Shown: piece by piece, positions 18,831-28,243 of the stretch
Layout of the letters: each line of letters starts with the position of its first letter
Numbering within the stretch: the first letter of the stretch is position 1
The notes under the pieces: generated by a model
What the model saw: the letters and a program-made list of their open reading frames with translations, nothing else
What the model was told of the DNA's origin: nothing
The model's database searches: none
Assembly (NCBI GenBank): GCA_977017575.1
Contig: CDRNVI010000065.1
Span: 248,001-312,000, forward strand
Origin: Paramoeba atlantica
Taxonomy: Eukaryota; Discosea
DNA: 64,000 nucleotides
Direction of reading: 5' to 3'
Made by a program: the position numbers and the translations under genes

Positions 18831-18933
18831 TGAATTGTCGTTCGGGGTCAGTGAAAAAAGTTCCGGTTCGGGTGCGATTCTCTGTCCCTCGCGCACTAAA
18901 CAAGTGTGATTGATATGGTGATAGTAATGGTTG

Positions 18934-19509
18934 TTATGGAGCGAATGACTCCACGACGGTCAGTCGCGACATTTTATGTGAGTCCGCTGGCCTATTCACG
19001 TGATGGGACCGAGGATATTTCTCGGCGTATTCACGACACTCTTTGTTTTTCTTCTCCAAATCTTTCGTTCTACCAGTCGGGGTATCCATTCCCAAGCAGC
19101 GCTCACGAAAGAATTTTGTCAAAATACGGGGAAACCGCATTGGGTCCTGTACAAGCTGTTTTCGAACTACTTGCCTTACAGAGCTTGCCTGTTGTGATGG
19201 AGAGGACGACATTTCCTCTTCGAGCCTCGCGGTACACTCTCGTCGTACTGAGACAGGAACATAACTCCCTGACGGAACGTTATCGGAAATTTCAAATCTG
19301 CTGTGGGTGGGACCATCTGCTGCTTCCGTGGAAGCATCTCGCTGCATGGCAGTTCTATTCTTCTTCGCCAAATTGGTTCTCTTGGCACGAACCGAAGTAA
19401 CTGAAGGAGTAGTAGATGAAAAAGATTCGGAAGAATTTGCTTCAGCTAAAGTTGGCACGATTGCATCTGATGAAAGAGCTGGGGGAGAAGGTACGCGGAT
19501 AGGAATCAT
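18934..19509 (-). CDS. hypothetical Ser/Thr-rich protein (191 aa)
   Basis: An ATG-started frame with a disordered Ser/Thr/Pro N-terminal half and a basic, helical C-terminal half (QVVRKQLVQDPMRFPRIL, then KDLEKKNKECREYAEKY). No family is recognised. An overlapping plus-strand frame of 164 codons starts at GTG and runs against the local gene direction, so the minus-strand frame is preferred. Confidence 0.5.
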   Translation of the reverse strand: MIPIRVPSPPALSSDAIVPTLAEANSSESFSSTTPSVTSVRAKRTNLAKKNRTAMQRDASTEAADGPTHSRFEISDNVPSGSYVPVSVRRECTARLEEEMSSSPSQQASSVRQVVRKQLVQDPMRFPRILTKFFRERCLGMDTPTGRTKDLEKKNKECREYAEKYPRSHHVNRPADSHKMSRLTVVESFAP

Positions 19510-19689
19510 GCGCCCCCTTCCTCGAACAGAGGTGTGTATTGTGAAAAAACAAGTAACTTAACACTAAAAAGTAGAAGACTGATTGCAAATACATTTTTTA
19601 AACATTTTATAAACATATATTCTGCTAAAAAAAAATTCTTTCAGAAACCACCCAAGCACTCAAAATGTTTCGACCTTTCGACCGTCGAA

Positions 19690-19709
19690 CGACGTCGAAT
19701 TCGACGTCG
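19690..19709. other. 20-bp perfect palindrome in a TCGA-rich cluster
   Basis: CGACGTCGAATTCGACGTCG is its own reverse complement. It sits in a 50-bp stretch with repeated TCGA/GTCGAAC steps, about 135 nt 3' of the SerRS stop. The second copy is at 36520-36539. Confidence 0.7.
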
Positions 19710-19791
19710 AACGACAGCTATGATTATTTCTTTAATTTAATGTATCAAGCTGAATTCCCAACTCACATCTTTGAATTGCGAACATGACTGC

Positions 19792-19818
19792 ATCTAGAAT
19801 CTGCAGCAACTTCTAGAT
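19792..19818. other. perfect 8-bp hairpin 3' of SerRS
   Basis: ATCTAGAA pairs with TTCTAGAT around an 11-nt loop. It begins 26 nt after the SerRS stop codon on the minus strand. The second copy is at 36622-36648. Confidence 0.5.
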
Positions 19819-19843
19819 CCAGTATTGCAGTGTAAAGCACCAT

Positions 19844-21304
19844 CTATTCCTGCGTCGTTTTCGTTACGAATTTCATTTCTTCATTCACAGTGGGCAGGAA
19901 CGGACGAAGCACTTCTGGTATCATCACCCCAGTCTCTGTTTGATAATTCTCCACAAGACAACAAATCGTACGTGGTATTGCACAAAGCGTCGAGTTGAGC
20001 ATGTGTGGATGTTCCTTCAGCGCGGAGGCCAGTGTCCCACGGGTGGTGGGACCATACCGGCACCCAATACTACGGGACTGGTAGTCCGTGCAGTTTGAAC
20101 AACTCACAAGCTCACGAAACTTGCCACTTCCAGGAAACCACGCCTCAAGATCCCACTTCCGGGCAGCGGCGTTGTTCAGCGCGCCGGAGGCTATATCCAC
20201 CACCCGGTAGGGAATCCCAAGACTCGTGTAAAACTCCTCCGCACATTTCATCATCTCCTCATGGACGGCCCACGAGATTTCATCCCGGGGACTACACACC
20301 ACAAACTGCTCGATTTTATCAAACTGGTGCACACGAAAGATACCAAGGGTGTCGCGGCCGTGACTGCCGGCCTCTTTACGGTAACACGAGGAGTAACCCG
20401 CATACCGTTTCGGGACCCGCAGGTCCTCCTCATTGTACCACCGGTTGCGGTGGTACGCACATAGCGGTTGCTCGGAGGTGGCAATCAGATATTTATCCTC
20501 CCCCTCCCCGGTGACTTTGTAGAGCTGCTCGTCAAAATCCGACAACTGGGCGACCTCCCCCATACACTCCTTGGTCATAAAAACCGGCGGGTAGAACGGC
20601 ATATAGCCCCGTTTTGCCAGAAAACTCATCCCGTAATGCAGCAACGCGACATGGAGGAGCACCAGATCCCCGTGGAGCACGTAGGCCCGGCCCCCGGACA
20701 TCCGGGTGACGCGCTCGCTGCAGTCCATCACCCCGAGCGCCTCCATGAGGTCCACATGGTGCTGGGGTTTACGTGTGGTACAGTCCCCGCGGGTGCGCAG
20801 CACAGCGTTGTGCTCCTCACTCTCGTGGACCGGGGCAAACTCGTGGACAATATTCCCGATGGCTGCGAGTACGCGGTCTCGTGCCGCCTCAAGCGTCTTC
20901 GCACGCTCCATCTCCTGTGGGACGAGATGGGACGAGATGTGCTTGGAGAGGGCTTTGAGTTTTGGTACCGTCAAGGAGTCAAGGCTGTCCATCATGAGCT
21001 TCCCGGTGCGACAGGACTCGAGGAGCTCGTGGGGGAGCTCGATCGGTTCGGTTGTGAGCGTCAGGGACTCAAGAGAGGGCGCTGTGTTCTTGGATTTTTT
21101 CATTTCGGTTGCGATTTTCTTGCTGCACAGTCCAACGGATTTGTTCATGCCTTCGAGGGAGTGCTGGGCGTGTCTCCATTGGGTATCAAGCTCAATGACC
21201 TCATCCACCAGTTTAACATTGCTCCATCGGCGACGTTGGCTTTCACGTACGAGATTTGGATTGCCGCCTTTCTCAATGCGAAAGAGATTTATATCAAGTG
21301 GCAT
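19844..21304 (-). CDS. seryl-tRNA synthetase
   Basis: A 486-aa class II SerRS, copy 1; it serylates tRNA-Ser and, where present, tRNA-Sec. Positions here count from the upstream GTG of the open frame: N-terminal coiled-coil arm about 45-170, motif 1 about 248-258, the serine-binding TSE at 291-293, motif 2 CYRKEAGSHGRDTLGIFRVH (322-341), motif 3 with Arg460 in LNSTLCAIPRTICC and the closing IPEVLRPFLP. The open frame begins at a GTG at 21349, but MPLDINLFRI at 21304 is the usual SerRS start and directly follows a pyrimidine tract plus AG. The central part is much more GC-rich than both ends. Confidence 0.93.
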   Translation of the reverse strand: MPLDINLFRIEKGGNPNLVRESQRRRWSNVKLVDEVIELDTQWRHAQHSLEGMNKSVGLCSKKIATEMKKSKNTAPSLESLTLTTEPIELPHELLESCRTGKLMMDSLDSLTVPKLKALSKHISSHLVPQEMERAKTLEAARDRVLAAIGNIVHEFAPVHESEEHNAVLRTRGDCTTRKPQHHVDLMEALGVMDCSERVTRMSGGRAYVLHGDLVLLHVALLHYGMSFLAKRGYMPFYPPVFMTKECMGEVAQLSDFDEQLYKVTGEGEDKYLIATSEQPLCAYHRNRWYNEEDLRVPKRYAGYSSCYRKEAGSHGRDTLGIFRVHQFDKIEQFVVCSPRDEISWAVHEEMMKCAEEFYTSLGIPYRVVDIASGALNNAAARKWDLEAWFPGSGKFRELVSCSNCTDYQSRSIGCRYGPTTRGTLASALKEHPHMLNSTLCAIPRTICCLVENYQTETGVMIPEVLRPFLPTVNEEMKFVTKTTQE

Positions 21305-21314
21305 TTTGTGAAGA

Positions 21315-21338
21315 CTCGAGAGGCGAGAAGAATAAAAT
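21315..21338 (-). promoter_or_regulatory. candidate trans-splice acceptor for SerRS
   Basis: The minus strand reads TTTTATTCTTCTCGCCTCTC then GAG, followed 10 nt later by the ATG at 21304. A 20-nt pyrimidine tract followed by AG is the textbook acceptor layout of trans-splicing genomes. It supports the ATG over the upstream GTG as the start. Confidence 0.55.
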
Positions 21339-21467
21339 ACATTAAACACTTCAATAAGACAATGATTTGATAATTGGTGCTTTCATACAATTAGAGCAAA
21401 AAAAGTGTTAAGCAAACACACTAAACGAACTACAGAGGACACAAACCCCCATTTTTTGTAAATTGTA

Positions 21468-21938
21468 CTAGTGCGATACAGACCGCCGTCGAGCGTCCCC
21501 AGGCATAGGAACGGGTGAAGCACGATCAAAACTGTCCATCCACGATTCAGGCGGAGGCGAAAACTCCTCAGGTCGTGGAGCACTGTTTTCAAAGGTGGAA
21601 CCTGCGAAAGGGTGCGCAGACGGTTTTTCATTATCGGCTCTCAACTTGAGATATCGTCGTACTGGATTGGGTCCTTTCAGCAAGCCGCGGCGAGACTGAT
21701 CAGAGAGAAATGTTATCTCACTTGGGGTGAGTAGACCAGAAGTCATACTTCTCTCAACTTCCGTTTTGAAAGGGGAATTGCGTTCGGAACGTTGGTCAAA
21801 GTCAGAACCTCGTGAAAAATCGGAACCTTGATGGTCTCCCGCCAAAGCATTGGAATTCGAAATGTTCTGCGAGCCTGAAGCACTTCCTTCTGACGCCGCG
21901 CCGGAGAGCCTAATCCCACGGAAATAGTTTAAGGGCAT
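21468..21938 (-). CDS. hypothetical disordered protein (156 aa)
   Basis: The open frame begins at a TTG; the first ATG is at 21938 (MPLNYFRGIRLSG). The product is Ser/Asp/Pro-rich and probably disordered, with one denser block SGLLTPSEITFLSDQSRRG and a proline-rich end (PEEFSPPPESWMDSF). No family recognised. The strand and the pyrimidine-rich stretch upstream (repeated CTTTACTTTG) support expression. Confidence 0.5.
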   Translation of the reverse strand: MPLNYFRGIRLSGAASEGSASGSQNISNSNALAGDHQGSDFSRGSDFDQRSERNSPFKTEVERSMTSGLLTPSEITFLSDQSRRGLLKGPNPVRRYLKLRADNEKPSAHPFAGSTFENSAPRPEEFSPPPESWMDSFDRASPVPMPGDARRRSVSH

Positions 21939-22254
21939 GATCCCAAGTAAAGCAAAGTAAAACAAAGTAAAGTGAAGAGGTGTAAAGCCTTTGAGATGGT
22001 GTAAACGAATAAGTACTGTTGACTGAAAGTTTCAGAAGCTTTTTTACTAGAACTAACACTACAAATGAAACCTCATCTGGGAGCCAAAACTCCGTAATGA
22101 ATAATCCGGCTCAGCGACTAAATACAAAAATATATGCTGTAAGGAGCTAGTTAGTGTTTTGGTATTTTAACATGGAACGTGACAACAAAACAGTGCTCCC
22201 AATCTATAAATGCCGCGCTATAACATCGTCTCGAATCCTAACACACACATACAC
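21939..22254. other. intergenic, nothing recognised
   Basis: AT-rich spacer with repeated AAAGTAA steps at 21948-21975. No gene or RNA seen. Confidence 0.4.
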
Positions 22255-23928
22255 TTAGTCCCCCCGTATGCCTACTGCACACATACCTCCGCCCATAAAC
22301 TTCACATTGTTATACACCCATTCCTGAGCCACCTCCTGGAAGGGCTCCGTTGTGTGGCTCTCACTGACGGGGAGGCAATGCAGAATCGCACCCTCCTCCA
22401 GCGACAGGTGGTAGACCTGCTTGGCGGGGTCCGTGATCGTGAGCGCGCACGGCTCCTCCCCGTACCGCTGGAGAAACCGACCTCGCTCACGCACGCTGAA
22501 CACCTCCCCGGTCTGGTGCCGGAGGATCCCCAGCCCCTCAGCCTTCCCGGTGTCTACCAGCACGAAGCACTCCTCGTTGTAGACCGCATAGCTCAGTGGG
22601 AGTGCACCTTTGCATGGGGTAGGGTGCGGCCGACTGGGACACCATAACACGTCCACAGCCCCCGGGTGGTCGACTTGAATCGGCAGCAGGGTGGGCTCAA
22701 ACGGGAGGTACGCCGCCGGGGTGTCGTCCTCATACGCCGGACGCGGCACATCCCCTGCGGTGAAGGAAGAGAACAGCGCGTTAAAGGCATAGACGTAGTC
22801 CAGCGCGGGACGTGGTACCCGGGAGGCAGGATAGCGAAAGTCCCGGATCGCGTCTCCGGCCATCACGGTCTCGTACATGTGGAGGAAGTTGTTCACAGTG
22901 GTGGCATCCGCTGTGGTATCCATCCCATCCAGCTGGGGAAACAGCCCATTGGTGAACTTCGCCACATCCGTAATCTGCGACCCGTCCACGTCACTAATCA
23001 AAATCACACTATCCTGATGAAACCACTGCAGCTGCAGCACATCACACGCCAAACACTCCGAGTGAACCGTAAAAAACGCATGCCGGATATACTTCCGTAC
23101 CGCCCCCGCGACCAGCGCCGTCACCCAATCCCCCAGCACCGCCTCCGCACGCGTCTTCCAGCTCCGTGCGAACCAGTGCAACTCCCGTCGCAGCCTCCCC
23201 GTGTTCACCTCCACCCCCTGCTCCTCAAACGGGTCGGCCCAGGTCACGTGTCCATTCTCGGAGCGTCTCTGTAAACGGATCTTCAGCAGCACCGGTCGCG
23301 GCACACACACCTTCCGTCGCCCCGCGACCAGGTCCCACCAGCTGCTGCGGTCGAACACGTCAATGCGCATGGGGACCCCGGAGGGGGCCTCCCAGGGGCT
23401 GTAGGGCTCTTGGATGCGGCTAAGGTTGAGATCGAGTAGCTCTACTAAATGGTGAATGATATCCTCCTCGGTGGTGTGGGGGGAAGAGGAAGAGGAAGAC
23501 GATGAAGAAGAAGAAGAGCGGGAGCTACGCATCGAGGACGAAGAGGGGGAGGGGTGCCGACCACGGACGGGGGTGATCGGGGTGAGCCGACTTGGGGCCG
23601 CGGAGGGGTGGGTGGAGAGACGGGAACGTTCCTGGAATAAGGGCGCGTCGGGGGGTTTGTGCAGGAGGGGACGGGGAGGGGGGTGGGAGGAAGAAGAAGA
23701 AGAAGAGGAAGAGGAAGGGGGTGGACCGGGGAGCGTACCGACACGACGTGTCGTGGTGGTGGTTTTCGTGGTGGTAGGGGGGAGGGTAGGGGGGAGGGGT
23801 TTGTGTCGACGGGTGGTGGGAGCGGTCGTGTGGGTGTGGGGGTTGTCCGTGAGGGAAATGGGGAGGGGGGAGGGAGGGGGAAGGAGGAGGGAGGAGAGGA
23901 GGAGGAGAGGGAGGAGGAGGGAGGACAT
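22255..23928 (-). CDS. unknown secretory-pathway protein with Ser/Pro-rich stalk (557 aa)
   Basis: The open frame begins at a TTG at 24117, but the first ATG at 23928 gives a clean signal peptide (MSSLLLPLLLLSSLLLPPP). Next come about 130 residues of Thr/Pro/Ser-rich low complexity with two serine runs, encoded by AGA/GGA-type microsatellites. The folded C-terminal part of about 400 residues includes HSECLACDVLQLQWFHQDSV and LISDVDGSQITD, the latter faintly like a DxDG phosphatase loop but without a recognisable fold. It is strongly GC-rich. No family recognised. It could be a surface or lysosomal glycoprotein with an O-glycosylated stalk. Copy 2 has one serine fewer. Confidence 0.7.
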   Translation of the reverse strand: MSSLLLPLLLLSSLLLPPPSPLPISLTDNPHTHTTAPTTRRHKPLPPTLPPTTTKTTTTTRRVGTLPGPPPSSSSSSSSSSHPPPRPLLHKPPDAPLFQERSRLSTHPSAAPSRLTPITPVRGRHPSPSSSSMRSSRSSSSSSSSSSSSPHTTEEDIIHHLVELLDLNLSRIQEPYSPWEAPSGVPMRIDVFDRSSWWDLVAGRRKVCVPRPVLLKIRLQRRSENGHVTWADPFEEQGVEVNTGRLRRELHWFARSWKTRAEAVLGDWVTALVAGAVRKYIRHAFFTVHSECLACDVLQLQWFHQDSVILISDVDGSQITDVAKFTNGLFPQLDGMDTTADATTVNNFLHMYETVMAGDAIRDFRYPASRVPRPALDYVYAFNALFSSFTAGDVPRPAYEDDTPAAYLPFEPTLLPIQVDHPGAVDVLWCPSRPHPTPCKGALPLSYAVYNEECFVLVDTGKAEGLGILRHQTGEVFSVRERGRFLQRYGEEPCALTITDPAKQVYHLSLEEGAILHCLPVSESHTTEPFQEVAQEWVYNNVKFMGGGMCAVGIRGD

Positions 23929-24149
23929 GGGGTGGGGGGAGAAGAGCAAAATAAAGAGAGGGAGAAAGGAGGGAGAAATAGAGCTCTGGAAAGGAGAAAA
24001 GAGTAAGGGTGGTGTGCAAATGAAGGAACACAGTACGTGCGCGCGTCGATTGACTTCGCCCAACAACTCAACGTAACAAATCAAATTCCAATTGAGGGTT
24101 GAAACGATGCACCGCAATACTCTTGTACGATGCGTAAATCTCTCGAAAG

Positions 24150-25217
24150 CTAACTTTTAAGTGATGATGAAGAGGAATGTGAAGAGATACAGAGGGGATC
24201 AGTTAATGCTAATCCCTCGTAATCTCGTTTTGAGATCGTCCAACCACCCTTTTTTTTGTCAAAAACATTATTTGCTCGAGCTACCGAGATGGGGAGAAGA
24301 CCACAAGGACGAGCGAACTGAACGATCCATCCGGGACGGAACCAGAGAACATCGTTCCAAAAGCGCATATTATGATTTTTTTGTAGACGAGTCTTGTGAT
24401 AAAGAAGTGCTTCCCGCATTCGCGAGGGCGCTTCGTCACTTTCGCTATGTTCGAACAAGAGCTGCAGCGTAGTTCCGACATGAGTTGCCATCGGTTTCCC
24501 CAACATGTCTGAAAATTTGTTCAATGCTGAATGCAAAACGCTGCATTGTTCAAGAAATGTAAAGCAGCTTGCTTTAATTTCCAAAGCTCCGTACCGGTCC
24601 AGCAAACGCTTACACTTAATAATGGACTTTGACGCCCGTGCCTTTTCACTTTCGCTGTACACAAATGCCGATACTGTGTCCATATTCTTCGCCAAAAATT
24701 GCATACATGTAAACTTATCCTGACACCAGCGCGTCACACCTCCGAGCCTCGGAGTTTCGTCACCCTCAGTTTCACGCGCTACTTGCAAAGCACTAATCAA
24801 TTTCGGTCCCTGAGCAAGAAGCTGGCGATGCTTCTCGTACCATGACGTGACATTGCATGACAGTGTGGCAATTAGAGAATTGGACATGTCCGGAGATACC
24901 TCCTTCAGCTTTTCGAGGCATCCGATTAGAGTAGATTGTAGTTGTTGACGGCAGAAAACTGGGGCATCCTCCCCAAGGCCATGGTACGATTGACGGAAGG
25001 TTTCTTCCGCCTTCAGAACTCCCTGATCGAAGCGAGCCAGAGCGAGATCCAGAGCAACTCCCTTGTATTTCCCTTTTGCTGCACTCGCTCGTCCTCCTGA
25101 ATAAAAGGACTGACTGAACGCTTTTTTGAAAAGAAAGCACGGTGACTCTTCGTAGGGCTTCAAGGTCGTTTGGCAAATGTTATTCAGCAAAATGCATAAT
25201 GAATGAGCTTCCCCCAC
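24150..25217 (-). pseudogene. hAT-family transposase fragment
   Basis: The 355-codon frame has no ATG at its start (GTG) and no usual hAT dimerisation tail. HSLCILLNNICQTTL and GVTRWCQDKFTCMQFLAKNM resemble the mid-domain hAT patterns (H-L-N-L-v region and TRW-S-y-ml). LEQCSVLHSALNKFSDMLGK fits the helical part beyond. I read it as the interior of a hAT transposase, captured between the unknown secretory gene and the PhoD-like gene and copied with the segmental duplication. The N-terminal half of a similar protein lies at 50881-51612. Confidence 0.5.
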
Positions 25218-25500
25218 TCTCTGACTCTCGCATTGCGAGGTTAATAGCCGAGAGTCAGGTTGGCGACACCATCGCCGTCCTATGGTCGTCAGAAAAAGTG
25301 TCCTATAGAGAATTGTGGAAAAGGGTTATCATGATGATTGGATAAGACAAAACCACTATGTTGGTCGCTTAAGAGGAAATTTGGCGACCTCATGTTCCCT
25401 CCGACGAATGTTCAATTACTCGCTACTGACCTCTACTGCGAACATCACATCAAAAAGCACTCTTTTTCATCTTCAATTTACAAGAAGACGACGTATGCTC
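25218..25500. other. spacer with a 10-bp perfect hairpin
   Basis: CTGACTCTCG (25221-25230) pairs perfectly with CGAGAGTCAG (25249-25258) around an 18-nt loop, about 243 nt 3' of the PhoD-like stop. The second copy is at 42048-42085. Confidence 0.45.
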
Positions 25501-26913
25501 CTAATCAGTACCAGTCCGTGGTTGCAGCAACATCTTTCTTGTAACTTGTCTCGTGCTTTCAATTGGCGTGGAAGACTCCACCCGTGAGCAAGAAAATGAT
25601 TTCTTATAAAAATAGAATATTGTCCCAAAAAGTAAAAGCGCCGTCGAAATAATGGTTATGACAAGCCAGGCAAGGAGTTCTCGAGGCGGACAGAAGTGTC
25701 GAAATCGAGAGCGTTCTAGTATTTGCATAACCCACAGAAGTATGTGAGGCGAATGCTCAGGTAAATCACAAACTAAATTTGGTCTTTCCAAATCTCTTTC
25801 TCGGAAACATGCACTAGTTGTGTGCTGTCCAACATGTAGTTCACTAAAGGGAATTGTATGACTCCACCGGATGAATCCCTTTACATCTTTAATTTCGAGT
25901 AGAATTTCTCCTTCTTCCCACTTAATGGTAATCTTCCCGTAATTCAAACCGAAGTAACTCGCAATTCGTGTAGGCAAAGAAGGTACAAGAGCACTTAACC
26001 ACGACGGGACGTGGTGAGTAATCCCACTCGATGTAAATTCATACACAGGATATCCTAAAGGTGAGCAGTTTAGGCGATGCACCTCTGAAAAGTGAATGTC
26101 ACCGGATAGGAAAAGGATGCCACCCCTACCGCTGGACGCTACAATAGAGACAAGCCTCTTCCTGGCACGAGGAAAGCGACCCCAGTGCTCTGTGGGCCTG
26201 TTATCGCTTATGATTTGTACGCCGGAACCGATAAGAACAATATCCCCGGGCTGGTCATTTAGAACACGGGATAGCCACGCCCACTGGGTTTCTCCCAAGA
26301 AATCCCCATCCGACGTACCATACGGATCCTTGAAGTAGCGCACGTCCAAAAGAATAATCAGCACGCGCCCCTGAGCAAGTGAGTAGAAACGATACACTCC
26401 ATTTTGTCTTCTAATAGGATGATCCATAGGAGTGTCGAGAAAGTCTAAGAACAGACTCTGAGAAGCGTCTTTGTTGAAAAATGTTCTGTCACCATCATTG
26501 ATTCCATAGTCATGGTCATCCCAGACCCCAAATATCGAAATATTGCTCCTCAAAAGTTCTTGATACTCCTTGCTCATTTTTTGCTTTTCATATACACGCG
26601 CCATGTGATCCAGTGAACTGGGCTGGAAACGAAATAACCATTTTCTCGTGTCAGCATAGACTGCATCCCCAAGCCACATCCATGCTGTTGGGGAATCTTG
26701 TAACACAGCGTGCCATATTAATTGAGCTTTGTCTGGACGATTACAACTTCCGAACGTGATAGTGGTGACATTCTCTAACTCTTTCTTTAGGTGGTCTTGA
26801 TCCGATAATCGATTTCGAGTATTTTCTTCTACGCTAGTTAAGAGCCCAGTGAGAAGCAGTGACCTTTGTGGACATTTCCATACAAGCCAAACTAGTAAAA
26901 ACCAGAGATGCAT
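25501..26913 (-). CDS. PhoD-like metallophosphatase, membrane-anchored
   Basis: A 470-aa PhoD/alkaline phosphatase D-type enzyme, copy 1. A hydrophobic N-terminal signal (about 1-24) and a C-terminal TM helix (LLAWLVITIISTALLLFGTI, about 419-438) imply a type I membrane protein with the catalytic domain outside the cytosol. Metal-site motifs in order: FGSCN (54-58), WLGDAVYAD (80-88), GVWDDHDYGIND (129-140), LDVRY (189-193) and GDIHFSE (271-277). All expected ligands are present. It may hydrolyse phosphomonoesters or diesters. Starts at an ATG. Confidence 0.85.
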   Translation of the reverse strand: MHLWFLLVWLVWKCPQRSLLLTGLLTSVEENTRNRLSDQDHLKKELENVTTITFGSCNRPDKAQLIWHAVLQDSPTAWMWLGDAVYADTRKWLFRFQPSSLDHMARVYEKQKMSKEYQELLRSNISIFGVWDDHDYGINDGDRTFFNKDASQSLFLDFLDTPMDHPIRRQNGVYRFYSLAQGRVLIILLDVRYFKDPYGTSDGDFLGETQWAWLSRVLNDQPGDIVLIGSGVQIISDNRPTEHWGRFPRARKRLVSIVASSGRGGILFLSGDIHFSEVHRLNCSPLGYPVYEFTSSGITHHVPSWLSALVPSLPTRIASYFGLNYGKITIKWEEGEILLEIKDVKGFIRWSHTIPFSELHVGQHTTSACFRERDLERPNLVCDLPEHSPHILLWVMQILERSRFRHFCPPRELLAWLVITIISTALLLFGTIFYFYKKSFSCSRVESSTPIESTRQVTRKMLLQPRTGTD

Positions 26914-27902
26914 GACTACTGAAATTGAAAAACAGTCATCTTTTTATCTTGTCGTACCTCACATACACTGTACATGTGTTTTTTTCACTTTTTCAAAATT
27001 CGAGGGGGAGGCGTATAGCCGATTGCTAGTGTATATCAAAATCTATAATTCTTTACATGTTCATATTAGAAAAAAGTATCCATAAGAAATACACAACGAG
27101 TTTTTTTCGAGTGTATATTACACCACGAGTTTTTTTCGTAACGGTAGACAATTGACTTGATTCTTTTTCGAGCTCGAGATAAGAAAAAATGGTTCTTCTT
27201 CTGCTAAATTTGTTTTGAAAAATGCCTAGGGAAGACATAATGAATTTTAGGACTCTTCTTTTTGATTGCGTGCAATACCAAACGTAAAAAGATCAGTGCA
27301 ATAAATTGTTTTCATTTTTGAGTCGAATATATGCTTGTTTGAAGTGACATCACGTAGAATGCAAATACTGCTATTGCGGCAGTAGTATGAAAAAAAACTT
27401 GGCGTATCCGTCCGCGGATTCCGGCGAAATGGTATATTTTTGCATCGTCTGGATGATGTTAGTATAAAGGGGGGTTTCACCCCTTTGAAGTGTAAACAGG
27501 GAGGGACAGCATACAATATACTGTCCCCCCCCCCACTTAAACGCAACCAGGTTTTGGCCTAAAATTGCGCATAAGTAGCCGGGTCAAAAAAGAGTGAAAA
27601 AATAAATTCGCGCCGCTTCGCGACGCGTGTTTCTATCATGAGTTATATACGCGGGGTACCCTTCGGGGTTGCTTTTTATATACTATCCCCCCTAGCAATC
27701 CGCTTTCTGCTTTGTGCCTTTCTCCCCCTTCTTCCTCTACGGTCCTCAAAAGTCGATATCAAAAGCGATGTCCCATTCTTCTGACACGGGTCGTTGCATG
27801 TATAAGAATGATTTATGTGGCGCGATAGTGTCTGAGGTACATGAATGGGTTGGAACCGCGGCCATTCCAAAAGCCAAAGTTTCGGATGTATTCCGCGTGA
27901 AG
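26914..27902. other. repeat-rich intergenic region (copy 1 end)
   Basis: Contains a single inverted-repeat terminus (26985-27033) related to the 3852-4623 element. It also holds a C-tract region at 27475-27620 with the motifs AATTGCGCATAAGTAGCCGG and CGCGCCGCTTCGCG, which recur in altered order near 45725-45840. A 99-codon minus-strand frame at 27247-27546 overlaps these repeats and is not supported as a gene. A plus-strand frame from 27768 (MSHSSDTGRCMYKND) is of unknown nature. Confidence 0.45.
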
Positions 27903-28049
27903 TTAGAAGAAGTTTTTATCAAGGGTCGCCAAGGTAGCTTCATTATTGATATACCTAGGGTCGCCGTGTTGTCTGGGTTGCTTAACGGGCTTTCCTGATT
28001 TAGGGTGTATGTAATGCCAAGCACGTGTAAGTCGAGATATATGAATCAT
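27903..28049 (-). pseudogene. truncated uL16m 5' fragment at the duplication junction
   Basis: The first 38 codons of the uL16m gene are reproduced exactly from the ATG at 28049, then the frame enters junction sequence and stops after 10 foreign codons. It lacks the whole RNA-binding core, so it cannot replace uL16m. It marks the left end of duplicate copy 2. Confidence 0.9.
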
Positions 28050-28243
28050 TAGAACATTTGCAAGGATAATCGGGATACTCTACATGAACTCAATAATAAA
28101 GATTTATAGTAAAAGAGTTAGTGTACTGCAATGCCCTTATAGTGTTACGTTTACATCATGAAAACAGCACGAAAATAAATTTGAAGTCGGATTCTTCTGG
28201 ACAAAAAGAATTGCAACTTGCACACAAGTCTGAACTGTTGTCT

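Larger units (their letters stand above)
11106..27935. repeat. tandem segmental duplication, copy 1 (16,830 bp)
   Basis: This block is followed directly by a second copy in the same orientation at 27936-44762. Gene coordinates are offset by 16,830 bp up to about 23.7 kb and by 16,827 bp after it. Seen differences are T at 11636 against C at 28466, and one trinucleotide fewer in a serine-repeat tract in copy 2. At the junction the two ends meet with only about 1 bp of shared sequence, so no long repeat mediated it. Confidence 0.97.

Noticed and set aside
18906-19400. 164-codon plus-strand frame
   Set aside because: Starts at GTG, opposes the array and overlaps an ATG-started minus-strand frame of 191 codons.
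21305-21349. 15-residue N-terminal extension of SerRS as a mitochondrial presequence
   Set aside because: It would start at GTG and lies on the pyrimidine tract and AG that probably forms the splice acceptor.
20468-21370. 300-codon plus-strand frame antisense to SerRS
   Set aside because: It is a shadow of the GC-rich SerRS gene; no family content, and it opposes the gene array direction.
23456-24076. Glu/Gly-rich plus-strand frame of 206 codons
   Set aside because: It is the antisense of the Ser/Pro-rich stalk microsatellites; low complexity only.
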